Notes: generated by a model not told the origin, from the sequence alone. Counted from the stretch's first letter, positions 1 through 7,871 are shown. The stretch: 64,000 nucleotides of DNA from Devosia lacusdianchii (GCF_022429625.1 NZ_CP092483.1:186001-250000); one strand, 5' to 3'. A program made the numbers and translations.

Positions 1-271
1 CCCAGTCGCCGCCTTGATTGCCTGTCACCGGGTTGTAGGTGTTCTCGCCATAGGCGAAGCAGATGTTGGTGCCTTCACGCTTCCAACGACCCTCAAGGAT
101 GACGGCGTTTCCCGGATACCAGAGATAGGCTTTGCCCCGGGTCGACAGATACTCGACCTGAGTGCCGTGCCCCGCATCCCAAGTCATATTGGTGTATCCG
201 CCGAGCTGCTCAGCATGGGCAAGGGGGACTACGAAGAGCGTCAGCAGCAGATAGAAAACGAGAGTGCGCAT
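1..271 (-). CDS. Secreted protein of unknown function, 3' end outside the window
   Basis: Reading the minus strand from an ATG at 271 gives an open frame of 90 codons that leaves the window, so only the N-terminal part is seen. It starts MRTLVFYLLLTLFVVPLAHA, a clear Sec signal peptide with probable cleavage after AHA, and continues as a polar mature region with several Tyr, Trp and Gly residues (LGGYTNMTWDAG, YLWYPGNAVILEGRW, TNICFAYGENTYNP). The gene lies 8 bases after the stop of the upstream secreted-protein gene on the same strand, so the two are probably co-transcribed. I do not recognise the family. The single-domain look and GRWKREGTNICF stretch suggest a small periplasmic protein, but no function can be assigned. 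Confidence 0.6.
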   Translation of the reverse strand, partial: MRTLVFYLLLTLFVVPLAHAEQLGGYTNMTWDAGHGTQVEYLSTRGKAYLWYPGNAVILEGRWKREGTNICFAYGENTYNPVTGNQGGDW

Positions 272-279
272 GGTTGGGC

Positions 280-636
280 CTATCGGATCGGTACACAAAC
301 CCCTTCCTTATGGCGAAAATCGACGTAGGCTCCGGGGCCCGCGCCTCGTTGTTCGCACACGACTTGTTGGGGCGCGTCCGGGTTCAAGCGAAATTGGCAC
401 TGGAAGGACGAGAAAGTCCGCTCACCTGCGGCCTTGACCAGGCAAGATTGCTGACAGGTGAATGCTCCCTTATGCATTTCGACATTGGCGATCTCGACAC
501 GTGGATAGGACGCCACAACCGTTAGCGCTGATCCATCGGCATTTAGCGCGCATTCCATTCTCGGAAAGGCATTACTTGCGGTCGCCAAAGCCAGCCAACC
601 CATCATTACAATTACGATCGTCGGCAGATTGCGCAA
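280..636 (-). CDS. Small secreted protein of unknown function
   Basis: The 118-residue product has an N-terminal hydrophobic signal (IVIVMMGWLALATASNA, cleavage likely near residue 23). The mature part carries four or more cysteines in a CQQSC...CQ...CE pattern, which in an exported protein would form disulfides. The C-terminal segment AYVDFRHKEGVCVPIR ends with a further cysteine. It is the first gene of a probable two-gene operon with the truncated secreted-protein gene at 1-271. No catalytic motif is visible and I do not recognise the family. Periplasmic location is inferred from the signal peptide and cysteine content. Confidence 0.55.
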   Translation of the reverse strand: MRNLPTIVIVMMGWLALATASNAFPRMECALNADGSALTVVASYPRVEIANVEMHKGAFTCQQSCLVKAAGERTFSSFQCQFRLNPDAPQQVVCEQRGAGPGAYVDFRHKEGVCVPIR

Positions 637-713
637 AACTGTTTCCCCCCAGTACGTTGGAAGTCTTCTGGCTGGTTCGGCGCGACTTGTCGAGTCTATC
701 TGGCATGGCCCAC

Positions 714-1544
714 CTACCGTAACAGCCCCTTCTTGTACTGCACCGGCGTCTCCCCCAGCACGGTCCTGAAATCGGTGATGAAATGCTGCTGGCTCGAATA
801 GCCAAGATCATAGGCGATCCCGACCCAGTCCGGCTCATCGCTCTCCCGGATCTGCGCGGCTGCCAGCAGCAGGCGCTTGCGCTGCAATAGCCATTTGAGT
901 CCGATCCCGAGATAGTCGCGAAACACCTGTTGCAGCCAGCGCTCGCTCTTGCCATAGGCGGCCGCCACCGCCGACACACTGGTCAGCGCCTCGTCGGTCT
1001 CGACGTCGCCGATAATCTCGTTGATCAGCCCGATGGTTTCGTCCGGACCCGGCAATTTTGTCCGGATCAAAGCCTGCAACTCGGCGATCGCCGCATCGTC
1101 ATCCCGTGCCAGTATCCGCGCAATGCCCGGTGCGTCGGCCCAGGCAAACACCTGCGTCAGCGGCACCACCTTGTCCTGCAGGTCCGCCATTTGCCCGCGC
1201 CAGAACGCATGGAACGCACCCGGCCGGAAGCGCATGCCGATGATCCGCCCGCTCCCCGCAGCCGAATAGGTGCGCTTGCCGCGAAACGTGCCCTGGATCC
1301 CCGATTCCTGCGCCGACAGAAACACATCGACATAGGGCCGGTGCATCACTTCGCTTGAATCGTAATGCCCAAGGGCACTGTCCCAGCGGATTACCCAGAA
1401 ATGCACAATGAACGGTGCCAGGTCCTCTGGCGGCGGTTCCATGCGGAATTGCACATGCCGCTCGAATCCCGCCGGATCAAGCCTGCCGCGCGGCTCGTAA
1501 ACCTCTGCGGGTTTTTGAAATACGGGCTTCGAACCATCGGTCAT
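714..1544 (-). CDS. AraC-family transcriptional regulator with DUF6597-type N-terminal domain
   Basis: The 276-residue protein has the AraC/XylS architecture: an N-terminal sensory domain of about 150 residues (EDLAPFIVHFWVIRWD and the GMRFRPGAFHAFW signature typical of the DUF6597-type domain) and a C-terminal double helix-turn-helix from about residue 185 to 275. The second HTH contains the family hallmark DLGYSSQQHFITDFRTVLGETPVQY. The gene is transcribed divergently from the VOC-family gene at 1577, with 32 bases between the start codons, so that gene is a plausible target and the regulator may also control itself. The inducer is not evident. Confidence in the family is high; the regulatory target is an inference from divergence. 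Confidence 0.9.
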   Translation of the reverse strand: MTDGSKPVFQKPAEVYEPRGRLDPAGFERHVQFRMEPPPEDLAPFIVHFWVIRWDSALGHYDSSEVMHRPYVDVFLSAQESGIQGTFRGKRTYSAAGSGRIIGMRFRPGAFHAFWRGQMADLQDKVVPLTQVFAWADAPGIARILARDDDAAIAELQALIRTKLPGPDETIGLINEIIGDVETDEALTSVSAVAAAYGKSERWLQQVFRDYLGIGLKWLLQRKRLLLAAAQIRESDEPDWVGIAYDLGYSSQQHFITDFRTVLGETPVQYKKGLLR

Positions 1545-1576
1545 TGTGGGTGCATCAACAAGAAGGGACCTACCAA

Positions 1577-2002
1577 ATGACCACCAACAAGCACTTCCTG
1601 CGCGGCATGGCCACCGTCAACTATTTTGCCGATGACATGATCGCCGCTCGCGACTGGTATGCCGAGCTGTTCGGCGTCGAAGCCTATTTCCAGATGCCCA
1701 GCCGCGAGAACCCGGCCTATATCGAGTTCCGCATCGGCGACGATGAGGACGAGTTCGGCATCATCGACCGCCGCTATGCGCCCGAAGGCATGCAGGCCGG
1801 CCCGGGCGGCTCCATCCTGCTCTGGCATGTCGACAATATCGAAACCGCCTTCGCCCGCTTGATCGAACTGGGCGCCAAGCAATACGACCCGATCACCAAG
1901 CGCGGCGAAACCGGCTTCGTCACCGCCTCGGTGGTCGACCCCTTCGGCAACGTCCTGGGCATCATGTACAACCCGCATTACGTCGCCCTGCACGCAGCCT
2001 GA
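1577..2002 (+). CDS. VOC-family (glyoxalase/dioxygenase fold) protein
   Basis: This 141-residue protein is a single vicinal-oxygen-chelate domain. It opens with the first beta-alpha-beta unit (MATVNYFADDMIAARDWYAELFGVE), has a central SILLWHVDNIETAFARL helix region and closes with ASVVDPFGNVLGIMYNPHY, the usual end of glyoxalase/bleomycin-resistance folds. Members bind a metal and isomerise, cleave or sequester small molecules; the substrate is not predictable here. The ATG at 1577 is chosen over upstream in-frame starts because AAGGGA lies a few bases before it and the family fold begins there. It is divergent from the AraC regulator. Confidence 0.85.
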   Translation: MTTNKHFLRGMATVNYFADDMIAARDWYAELFGVEAYFQMPSRENPAYIEFRIGDDEDEFGIIDRRYAPEGMQAGPGGSILLWHVDNIETAFARLIELGAKQYDPITKRGETGFVTASVVDPFGNVLGIMYNPHYVALHAA

Positions 2003-2018
2003 CAATTCGTCACAGATT

Positions 2019-2043
2019 GTCACCCTCGGGCCTGGCCCGAGGG
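2019..2043. repeat. Short palindromic repeat, copy 1 (GTCACCCTCGGG element)
   Basis: GTCACCCTCGGG is followed by CTG and then GCCCGAGGG, giving a nine-base-pair stem with a three-base loop immediately after the VOC gene. An almost identical element occurs at 21637-21661, so this is a repeated intergenic palindrome and not a gene-specific terminator, although it may also terminate transcription between the convergent genes. Confidence 0.6.
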
Positions 2044-2058
2044 CTCTTCACGTCCCCA

Positions 2059-2352
2059 TCAGCTCGGAAAAACCCTTGGCGCGCGCAGCCGCGTTGGTGC
2101 CGCGGCCGCTCGTCGCCGTCGCTCCACGGCCTTGCAGTTCTTGATGATGGCGCGGACGCGCTTGATCACGCCGACGCCAAGCCCGGGCAGCTTCAGCAGC
2201 TCCGGGCCTTCCATCTCTTCGATTTCGCCAAGCGTCTTGAGCCCGGCCGCCTGCAATCGCTTGCCGGTTCCGTCGACTTCCCGCAGGTCGATCACCGCGA
2301 TCTGTTGCCATTTGACGGCTCCGCGGAGCCAAGCCCGATATGTATCTGCCAC
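2059..2352 (-). CDS. Small helix-hairpin-helix protein resembling the RNA polymerase alpha C-terminal domain
   Basis: From a GTG at 2352 the frame encodes 97 residues. Residues about 28-70 (GKRLQAAGLKTLGEIEEM, then GPELLKLPGLGVGVIKRV) have the two-hairpin pattern of the RpoA C-terminal domain and of DUF4332-like domains, with the LLKLPGLG hairpin very close to the LLKTPNLG of alpha-CTD. The C-terminus is a basic RRRRAAAAP tail. Such domains bind DNA non-specifically or mediate protein contacts. The gene begins 42 bases after the stop of the dadA-like gene on the same strand and is probably co-transcribed. The start is uncertain because no ATG exists in frame; the fold assignment is from pattern similarity only. 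Confidence 0.5.
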   Translation of the reverse strand: MADTYRAWLRGAVKWQQIAVIDLREVDGTGKRLQAAGLKTLGEIEEMEGPELLKLPGLGVGVIKRVRAIIKNCKAVERRRRAAAAPTRLRAPRVFPS

Positions 2353-2393
2353 ATTGGGCTTATCGCAGGCCTGGCGCCGATAGGCCAGCCACG

Positions 2394-3641
2394 TTACAGG
2401 AACCGCTCCATGCCGAACGGCTTGATGTCGATCGCGGTGGCTTCGCCCGTCATCGCCTGCGCCAGCAATTCGCCCGTCGCCGGCCCCAGCGTAAAGCCGT
2501 GATGCGCATGCCCGATCCCCGCCCATAGCCCACGGTGCTTGGGGGCCTTGCCGATGATGGGCATCATGTCGGGCGTGCAGGGCCGCGCGCCCTTCCACGG
2601 CTCGGGATCGAGTCGTTCGCCGATCGGGAACAGTTGCCGTGCCGCCGCTTCCGCCTTGCCGAGCTGGATCGGCGTCGGCGCCGCGTCGCGCATGGCAAAT
2701 TCGGCGCCCGTGGTCAGGCGAATGCCGCGTGCCATCGGCGCGATCACATAGCCCACCTCGGCGTCGAGCAGCAGATTGTTGAGCTTGGCGCCACCCTCTG
2801 TGCCGTAATGCATGTGATAGCCGCGCTTGACGAAGAGCGGCAGCCGGTAGCCCAGCCTGTCGAGCACATCAGGCGCCCACGGTCCCAGCGCGATCACCGC
2901 TTCCTTACCGCTATGGCGGGTCCCATCCACTACTGCCGCCCAGCCATCGCCATCCTGCTCCAGCGCGGTCACCGCGCCCGAAACAAATGTGCCGCCCAGC
3001 TTTTCGAACAGCTTGAAATATTCCCCGACCAGCGCGCCGGGATCGCGCACCGTCCACGGATCGGTCCAGTGCACGGCGCCCGCCAGCCCACCCTTGAGGT
3101 CGGGCTCGATGCGCTTGAGCTCCGGCCATTCCACCACCTCGTGGCTAATACCGAATTGCTCCTTGTCCGCCCGTGCCTTTGCCGCTTCCTTCTTCAGCCC
3201 CTCATCGCTGCGGAACGCCAGGAACCAGCCGCTCTTGCTCACCAGCGCTTCCGCATCCGGCCCCGCCTGGTCCATCAGGTCCTTGTGGGCAATGATCGAG
3301 CGAGCGATCAGCGGCGCATAGCTCTGCACCACCCGCTTGTAGCTCTCCGGCGACGACGCCCACCAATAGCGCAGCAGCGCCGGCGCCAGCCGGGGCAGGG
3401 CCAGCGGCTCATAGCGGGCTGCCGTGGAAAGGTGCAGCCCCACCTGCATCAACATGGCCAGGTCGCGCGGAAACGCATGCGGGCGCACACCCTCACGCTG
3501 GATAATCCCGGCATTGCCGAACGAGGTCTCGCGGCCGGGTGCCTGTCTGTCGATCAGCGTCACCCCGCGCCCGCGCCGCAACAGGTGGATCGCCGTCGAA
3601 ACGCCAACAATACCCGCGCCAACAATAATGACGTCGTCCAT
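2394..3641 (-). CDS. FAD-dependent D-amino-acid dehydrogenase (DadA-like)
   Basis: The 415-residue protein belongs to the DAO family. It opens with the dinucleotide-binding motif DVIIVGAGIVGVSTAIHLLRRG (residues 3-24), followed by ETSFGNAGIIQ, the FAD-contacting segment seen in DadA. The C-terminal part has GARPCTPDMMPIIG and GLWAGIGHAHHGFTLGPATGELLA, typical of D-amino-acid dehydrogenases that pass electrons to the respiratory chain. The expected reaction is oxidative deamination of D-amino acids to 2-oxo acids. No alanine racemase is adjacent, so substrate specificity is unknown. It heads a two-gene minus-strand unit with the small helix-hairpin-helix gene. Confidence 0.85.
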   Translation of the reverse strand: MDDVIIVGAGIVGVSTAIHLLRRGRGVTLIDRQAPGRETSFGNAGIIQREGVRPHAFPRDLAMLMQVGLHLSTAARYEPLALPRLAPALLRYWWASSPESYKRVVQSYAPLIARSIIAHKDLMDQAGPDAEALVSKSGWFLAFRSDEGLKKEAAKARADKEQFGISHEVVEWPELKRIEPDLKGGLAGAVHWTDPWTVRDPGALVGEYFKLFEKLGGTFVSGAVTALEQDGDGWAAVVDGTRHSGKEAVIALGPWAPDVLDRLGYRLPLFVKRGYHMHYGTEGGAKLNNLLLDAEVGYVIAPMARGIRLTTGAEFAMRDAAPTPIQLGKAEAAARQLFPIGERLDPEPWKGARPCTPDMMPIIGKAPKHRGLWAGIGHAHHGFTLGPATGELLAQAMTGEATAIDIKPFGMERFL

Positions 3642-3972
3642 GCCCTACCTGTCTCCGAAATCGACTGCGTCCTGCTACTATTGCCCCTTTCTAGCAGATC
3701 GCGGCAGGCAATTTCATGCAATCTGCACCATCTCGCACCGCGTCGCGACAGAAACATCCAGCGTTAGGTCGTATCGGCGCAACAATATTGCAGCTTGCCT
3801 TCCCAGCGCGCGCGCTTCCATCACTTCGAGCCGTATGCGTCGGGATGGAAGTGGACCAGCCGTTTGCCGTTCGTGACGCTCGACCAAGCTGCAAGGCCAA
3901 TGCCGCATTGTGCCTCGCCCAATAGTTGCATCTTTGCGGCAGACGGTAGGCATTTCGGTGCTAATCTAGCTC
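3642..3972. other. Intergenic region, no convincing gene
   Basis: About 330 bases upstream of the dadA-like gene. Both strands carry short open frames but none has a recognisable protein pattern, and the strands are mutually overlapping shadows. The dadA promoter must lie here on the minus strand. I see no strong repeat or hairpin. Confidence 0.4.
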
Positions 3973-4179
3973 ATGGACAGCTTAACCCGGTATCACCTCG
4001 CCACCCATCAGGATGGGACCTGGCATGTCATCGACATGATGACTGGCGAGCCCGCAGACACCCAGATGCAGGACGGAAGTTGGCGTAGGCTTTATCGGCT
4101 CGCGCGGTGGGAAGCGGAGCTGTGGTCCACATCGCTGAACAAGACCGCAGGGATGGCTTGGCGGCAGACGCCGCTTTGA
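3973..4179 (+). CDS. Short hypothetical protein
   Basis: A 68-residue frame starting MDSLTRYHLATHQDGTWHVI and containing VIDMMTGEPADTQM. The pattern of a short query-like segment followed by DGTWHVID..TGEPA resembles small conserved proteins of rhizobia whose function is unknown, but in those the remainder usually continues with an acidic LDNEEADDLVDLLN-like helix, which is missing here. The frame could therefore be truncated or frameshifted after about residue 35. No convincing ribosome-binding site precedes the ATG. Low confidence. Confidence 0.35.
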   Translation: MDSLTRYHLATHQDGTWHVIDMMTGEPADTQMQDGSWRRLYRLARWEAELWSTSLNKTAGMAWRQTPL

Positions 4180-4392
4180 ACCCAGCTATCCGCTGGAGGT
4201 GGGCGACCTTGATGCCTCGCCTAGCCACGCCTTGAAAGGAACGCATTGCGAAAGTAGGGATGATGCTGCTTGCCGTATGTCCGTCGGCAGCAAATGGCGC
4301 TTGCCGATCCACCGACTTTGCGAATGTTGATATCCCGGTTGCGTCCTGCGCCGGGCAGCTCAGCTGCCTTCGGCAGCGAGAAAAGGCTAGCC

Positions 4393-4641
4393 GTGACCAC
4401 CTTTGACTATGCTGCGTCTGCAGATCTCTATCCAAGCCGTGTCGCTCGCGGGTCCGCTAAGGTAACCTACAGACGCTTCGGACGGGCGGCGGAAGCCCTC
4501 CGATACGCCATTGAAGACATGCCGACCAAGCTTCTGAGGGGCACCCTGCTAGAGGTCGACGAACGTCGCTTCACCGGCGAACAGATCCGTGAACTCTATG
4601 ATGCGTCGGCCTATCCACTGGACCGGTCGGTGGCACCATGA
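4393..4641 (+). CDS. Conserved small protein of unknown function
   Basis: A GTG at 4393, preceded by AAAAGG, opens an 82-residue frame. It contains FGRAAEALRYAIEDMPTKLL and the acidic LLEVDERRFTGEQIRELYDA, then a short C-terminal tail. I recall similar roughly 80-residue proteins of unknown function in Hyphomicrobiales, with the same order of a basic linker, an amphipathic helix and a VDE.RF...IR.LY motif; this recollection could not be checked. The stop overlaps the start of the next gene by four bases (ATGA), which supports both as real and translationally coupled. An upstream ATG at 4270 is rejected because the added 41 residues look random. Confidence 0.6.
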   Translation: MTTFDYAASADLYPSRVARGSAKVTYRRFGRAAEALRYAIEDMPTKLLRGTLLEVDERRFTGEQIRELYDASAYPLDRSVAP

Positions 4642-4868
4642 TTGTCGATCAAAAGCTGACCAACGCAGCGCCCAATGGCTCTTTCTTCACATACGGTCTT
4701 GTCGGAGCATTGCTGGCAGCATGCGCGCTAGTGGCCGTTGCAAGTTTCTACGGCATCAGTCTGGCACCGCATCTGGCATTGGTTTCCGGCCTTCTTGGAT
4801 TCGCCTTTGCAGGCGGCGGAATGCTGCATGTCAGGCGCACGGCACTGTATCGGCGAGCCCTGCCGTGA
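4638..4868 (+). CDS. Small integral membrane protein
   Basis: A 76-residue product with two predicted transmembrane helices, at about residues 17-40 (FFTYGLVGALLAACALVAVA) and 43-65 (SLAPHLALVSGLLGFAFAGG), joined by a tight turn, and a short basic C-terminus. It overlaps the preceding small gene by ATGA and so is probably expressed from the same transcript. Nothing in the sequence indicates a specific function. It could be a membrane anchor or partner for its cytoplasmic neighbour. Confidence 0.5.
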   Translation: MIVDQKLTNAAPNGSFFTYGLVGALLAACALVAVASFYGISLAPHLALVSGLLGFAFAGGGMLHVRRTALYRRALP

Positions 4869-5041
4869 GCACCGCACAAATACTGCCGTTTGTCCGGCTT
4901 GGGATACGGATGGTTCCGCCATCAATTTCCCTCGACATTGGATATCCACGCTTCGTACGAGAAGCGCTTCGGCCCGGCCTTCCTCTTCGTGCGAGCCAGT
5001 ACGACCGCGATCAACCCTCCATCGCCTGATCAGGGAACACG

Positions 5042-5863
5042 ATGCGCATTCTGATAGGCTGTGACCTGACTTTCGAGCTGGCGCAGCCGACGCCGATCAT
5101 CGCGATGCTCAATGTTCACTCTTCGCGAGCCGCGGATTTAGAGGAGCCAGATCGACTGGTTTCCGAACCCGCTGTGCCCATCGTGGGGTATCACGACAGC
5201 GTGGGAAATTGGTGTAACCGGCTTCTCGCACCGGCCGGGCTTCTGACCTTGCGGACACGCGGCACAGTGCGCGACAGTGGTAATTGGGACCGCGCGCCAG
5301 TAGAAGCGCAGCAGATCCCGGTTCAAACTCTGCCACCCCAGACCCTGCACTTCTTGCTTGGCAGCCGCTATTGCGAGACCGACTTGCTCACGGACATCGC
5401 CTGGAAAACCTTCGGGAATGTGCCGCTAGGGCTGGCCCGCGTTCAGTCGGTGGTGGACTTTGTCCATAACCACCTTCGGTTTGACTATTCGAAGTCTCGT
5501 CCTACGCGCACCGCGTGGGAGGCTTATAACGAACGTGTCGGCGTCTGCCGCGACTTTGCCCATCTGGCCATAGCGTTCCTGCGTTGCCTGAACATCCCGG
5601 CGCGCTATTGCACGGGCTATATTAGCGACATCGGGTTGCCCCCGCCTTATGCACCGCAGGACTTTGCGGCTTGGATTGAGGTCTTCATGGGAGGCCAGTG
5701 GCTCCTGTTCGACCCTCGAAATAACGATCCCCGCATCGGCAGGATACTGATTGGGAGGGGCCGAGACGCCACAGATGTCCCTCTGACGTTGACGTTTGGG
5801 CCAAGCAAGCTGCTGGCTTTTTCCGTGATCACCGAAGAGCATGCGACAAGCGTCGTGGCATAG
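5042..5863 (+). CDS. Transglutaminase-like cysteine peptidase-fold protein
   Basis: The 273-residue protein has an N-terminal beta-rich domain (residues 1-90, FELAQPTPIIAMLNVHSSR) and a transglutaminase core. The nucleophile is in ERVGVCRDFAHLAIAFLR (Cys169), followed by LNIPARYCTGY and LLFDPRNN (Asp224). The position that usually carries the catalytic His (HAW) reads QDFAAW, with Ala209. I recall the same DFAAW in other alphaproteobacterial members, so this may be a subfamily trait. Such proteins are predicted to hydrolyse or cross-link peptide amides and often sit near circularly permuted ATP-grasp genes, which are not seen here. No signal peptide, so cytoplasmic. Confidence 0.85.
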   Translation: MRILIGCDLTFELAQPTPIIAMLNVHSSRAADLEEPDRLVSEPAVPIVGYHDSVGNWCNRLLAPAGLLTLRTRGTVRDSGNWDRAPVEAQQIPVQTLPPQTLHFLLGSRYCETDLLTDIAWKTFGNVPLGLARVQSVVDFVHNHLRFDYSKSRPTRTAWEAYNERVGVCRDFAHLAIAFLRCLNIPARYCTGYISDIGLPPPYAPQDFAAWIEVFMGGQWLLFDPRNNDPRIGRILIGRGRDATDVPLTLTFGPSKLLAFSVITEEHATSVVA

Positions 5864-5970
5864 AGGTAGACTGACCTTGCTCGGGCGCTTCGCCCAGAAC
5901 AGCGCACCAGCAGCTTTTGGGACATCAGCAGGGTTGGCCAAATGTCAGCAATGGGGTCGAACCGCCCCCA

Positions 5971-6882
5971 TCACCCCCGGCTCTGATACACATACCCCCG
6001 CACACTCGCCGGCACCTCCGCCTTCAGCCAAGTCCGAAACGCCCGCAGCTTGCGGCTTTCCCGTCTTCCCTGTGCCGTCACCAGCCAATAGCCCAGCGGT
6101 CCCTCCACCGAATGCTCGAACGGCCGCACCAGCCGCCCGTCGCTCACCGCATCGGCGCTCATCATGTCGGCGGCCATCAGCACGCCCTGCTCCGATATCG
6201 CCGCGTCGAAGGCGAGCGAGGCATCCGAATAGATTGGGCCGGTTAGCTTGATATCAGGGTCGAGGCCCACTTCGGCCCGCCAGGCATCCCAGCTCAGCAT
6301 CGTCGTCTCGTCCTGGATCACCGGCACCTGCGCCAGGTCTTCCGGCCGTTTCAGCCTTGCCGCCACCACCGGCGCGCAAACTGGCTGATAGGCCGAGCCG
6401 CCCACCAGCTCGGCATGAATGCCGGGCCATTTGCCGTGGCCATAGCGGATGCCGCAGTCGACATCGGGTCGGCTGAGGTCCAGCATGGCCGCTGTCACGT
6501 TGAGCCGTACCTCGATATCCCGGTTGAGCGTGGTGAACTTGTTGATCCGCCAGATCAGCCAGCGCGAGGCAAAGACGCTGCCCACCGTCAGGTTGAGCAC
6601 CGCCTCGTCGCTGCCTCTGAGACCCGTCAATCCGTCCTGCAGCGCCGAAAATCCTGCCGTGAGCTGCGGGAGCACAGCCTTGAGTGCGGGCAGGGGCCGC
6701 AGCCCGTTCGGCGTGCGCTCGAACAATTCCATGCCCAGCCGCTCCTCGGCCCGCCGCAAGTGTTGGCTGACCGCGCCTATGGTCACGCCCAGTTCTTCAG
6801 CGGCCGGTGCCAGCGCGCCGCGGCGGGCCACGATCTCGATGGCGCGCAGCGCATTGAGCGGAATGGGGAATGGGTTTGCCAT
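5971..6882 (-). CDS. LysR-family transcriptional regulator (GcvA-like)
   Basis: The 303-residue protein starts with the LysR winged helix (LNALRAIEIVARRGALAPAA and GVTIGAVSQHLRRAEERLG, residues 8-50) and continues with a periplasmic-binding-protein-like effector domain. The N-terminal FPIPLNALRAIE and the domain details match the GcvA subgroup. It is transcribed divergently from the small gene at 6988 and the ATAGTTTT/AAAACTAT inverted pair lies between them, so that small gene is the likely target. The effector is unknown. Confidence 0.88.
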   Translation of the reverse strand: MANPFPIPLNALRAIEIVARRGALAPAAEELGVTIGAVSQHLRRAEERLGMELFERTPNGLRPLPALKAVLPQLTAGFSALQDGLTGLRGSDEAVLNLTVGSVFASRWLIWRINKFTTLNRDIEVRLNVTAAMLDLSRPDVDCGIRYGHGKWPGIHAELVGGSAYQPVCAPVVAARLKRPEDLAQVPVIQDETTMLSWDAWRAEVGLDPDIKLTGPIYSDASLAFDAAISEQGVLMAADMMSADAVSDGRLVRPFEHSVEGPLGYWLVTAQGRRESRKLRAFRTWLKAEVPASVRGYVYQSRG

Positions 6883-6949
6883 ATAGTTTTTCTAAAGCCG
6901 TCGCGCGACCTTGTCCATTGCTTCAGCAGCTCCACCGGCGCAAAACTAT
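6883..6949. promoter_or_regulatory. Divergent promoter region with inverted half-sites
   Basis: Two complementary half-sites, ATAGTTTT at 6883-6890 and AAAACTAT at 6942-6949, flank the intergenic space between the LysR gene and the small plus-strand gene. Widely spaced dyads are common for LysR tetramers. No match to a defined consensus is claimed. Confidence 0.35.
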
Positions 6950-6987
6950 GTCCATACCAACGAGCAGACCTTGAAGGAGGTCACAAA

Positions 6988-7134
6988 ATGTCCAGCATCC
7001 TGACAATCCTGAGCCGCCTTCTGGCAGTCTTCGCCCCCGCCGACCGCGCCCCGACCGATCCCGATACGCTGTCCCTGCGTGATTGGGCCGATCTGCCGGT
7101 GCATCATCCCCTTTCCGACCGCGCGCCGTGCTGA
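6988..7134 (+). CDS. Small protein divergent from the LysR gene
   Basis: The 48-codon frame has a near-perfect ribosome-binding site (AAGGAGG, 6974-6980) seven bases before its ATG. The product starts with an amphipathic, partly hydrophobic helix (SSILTILSRLLAVFAPA) and ends with an acidic LRDWADLPVHHP segment. I recall short rhizobial proteins with a WADLP.HHP tail encoded divergently from LysR/GcvA genes, their function unknown. The strong Shine-Dalgarno and position opposite the regulator support a real gene that is probably a regulatory target. Confidence 0.6.
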   Translation: MSSILTILSRLLAVFAPADRAPTDPDTLSLRDWADLPVHHPLSDRAPC

Positions 7135-7191
7135 GGCCATAATCGGGCTTTTGAAGGGGGGAGCAAATTCCCCGCCGACATGGAGCTTTCG

Positions 7192-7665
7192 ATGATCCGC
7201 CCTCTCGCCGCGCTCGCCTTTCTCGCCATCGGTCTCGGCGCTGCTACCGCGCAGGATAATCTTCCCGTCCAGCCGACGGCGCCCGAAATCGTCGTCGACC
7301 CGACCGCCACCGTCGACAATACGCCCAAGCAGGCCAATCTGCTGACTGGCCTCTACGCCACCAAGGCCGTCATCGAGCTCTGCACTGTCACCATCGAACC
7401 GGCCGTCTCCGCCGGCATCGACGCCGACCAGAAGCGCCTCGAAACCAGCCTCGGCATGGATCCTGCCACCAGCGAAAAAGCCTATGCGCAGGTCAAGGCC
7501 GATGTCGAACGCACCACGCCTGATTGCGCCGAAGGCAGCCCCGACCGCCTGAGCGTCGATGCTGTCACGGCCATCTACCAGGCCCAGACCGCCGCTCCTG
7601 CGGCCGCCGCCGCACCGGGCACTGAAGCGCCGGCCGCTGCTCCGGCAGCCGCGCCCGCCCAATAG
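7192..7665 (+). CDS. Secreted alanine/proline-rich protein of unknown function
   Basis: From the ATG at 7192 (GGAG six bases upstream) the frame encodes 157 residues; an ATG at 7180 lacks a well-placed ribosome-binding site. A signal peptide (MIRPLAALAFLAIGLGAATAQ) is followed by a compact domain of about 100 residues containing only two cysteines (ELCTVTIEP and TTPDCAEGS), consistent with one disulfide. The last 25 residues are a low-complexity Ala/Pro tail (AAPAAAAAPGTEAPAAAPAA). Likely periplasmic. No family recognised. Confidence 0.65.
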   Translation: MIRPLAALAFLAIGLGAATAQDNLPVQPTAPEIVVDPTATVDNTPKQANLLTGLYATKAVIELCTVTIEPAVSAGIDADQKRLETSLGMDPATSEKAYAQVKADVERTTPDCAEGSPDRLSVDAVTAIYQAQTAAPAAAAAPGTEAPAAAPAAAPAQ

Positions 7666-7734
7666 CCGAAAATTGCGCTGAGCCGTCTTGTCTGCTAAGT
7701 CCCGGCTGCACCAGACGTTCGGGAAGCAGCAGAC

Positions 7735-7764
7735 ATGGATACCGGCAAGTCGTCAGACCGCTAG
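7735..7764 (+). CDS. Nine-codon leader peptide upstream of the CmlA/FloR-like exporter
   Basis: ATG GAT ACC GGC AAG TCG TCA GAC CGC TAG encodes MDTGKSSDR. The inducible cmlA gene of Tn1696 is preceded by a leader peptide that I recall as MSTSKNADK, also nine codons. Met1, Thr3, Lys5 and Asp8 are shared, and residue 9 is basic in both. The stop codon directly abuts a ten-base-pair hairpin (7765-7794), and the exporter starts 107 bases further on. In the known system a drug-stalled ribosome on the leader opens mRNA structure and allows exporter translation. The Shine-Dalgarno of this ORF is weak (GGGAAG). Confidence 0.5.
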   Translation: MDTGKSSDR

Positions 7765-7794
7765 GCCGCAACAACCCTTCTTTGTTGTTGCGGC
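7765..7794 (+). promoter_or_regulatory. Hairpin in the exporter leader (possible translational attenuator)
   Basis: GCCGCAACAA and TTGTTGCGGC form a perfect ten-base-pair stem around a ten-base loop, starting at the base after the leader ORF stop. No T-tract follows, so it is not an intrinsic terminator. Its position fits an attenuator that responds to ribosomes on the leader. Confidence 0.5.
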
Positions 7795-7871
7795 GTTCTG
7801 TCGAACCAAATCCCAGCCCAGGCTGATCCGCAGACGCCGCCAGATGATCTCATTTGAGCGGATGCATTCTC

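Noticed and set aside
4865..5029. 54-codon frame from a GTG overlapping the stop of the small membrane protein
   Set aside because: No ribosome-binding site or family pattern in the product; the overlap alone is insufficient.
5426..5941. 171-codon minus-strand frame opposite the transglutaminase-like gene
   Set aside because: No domain pattern; antisense shadow of a recognised gene.
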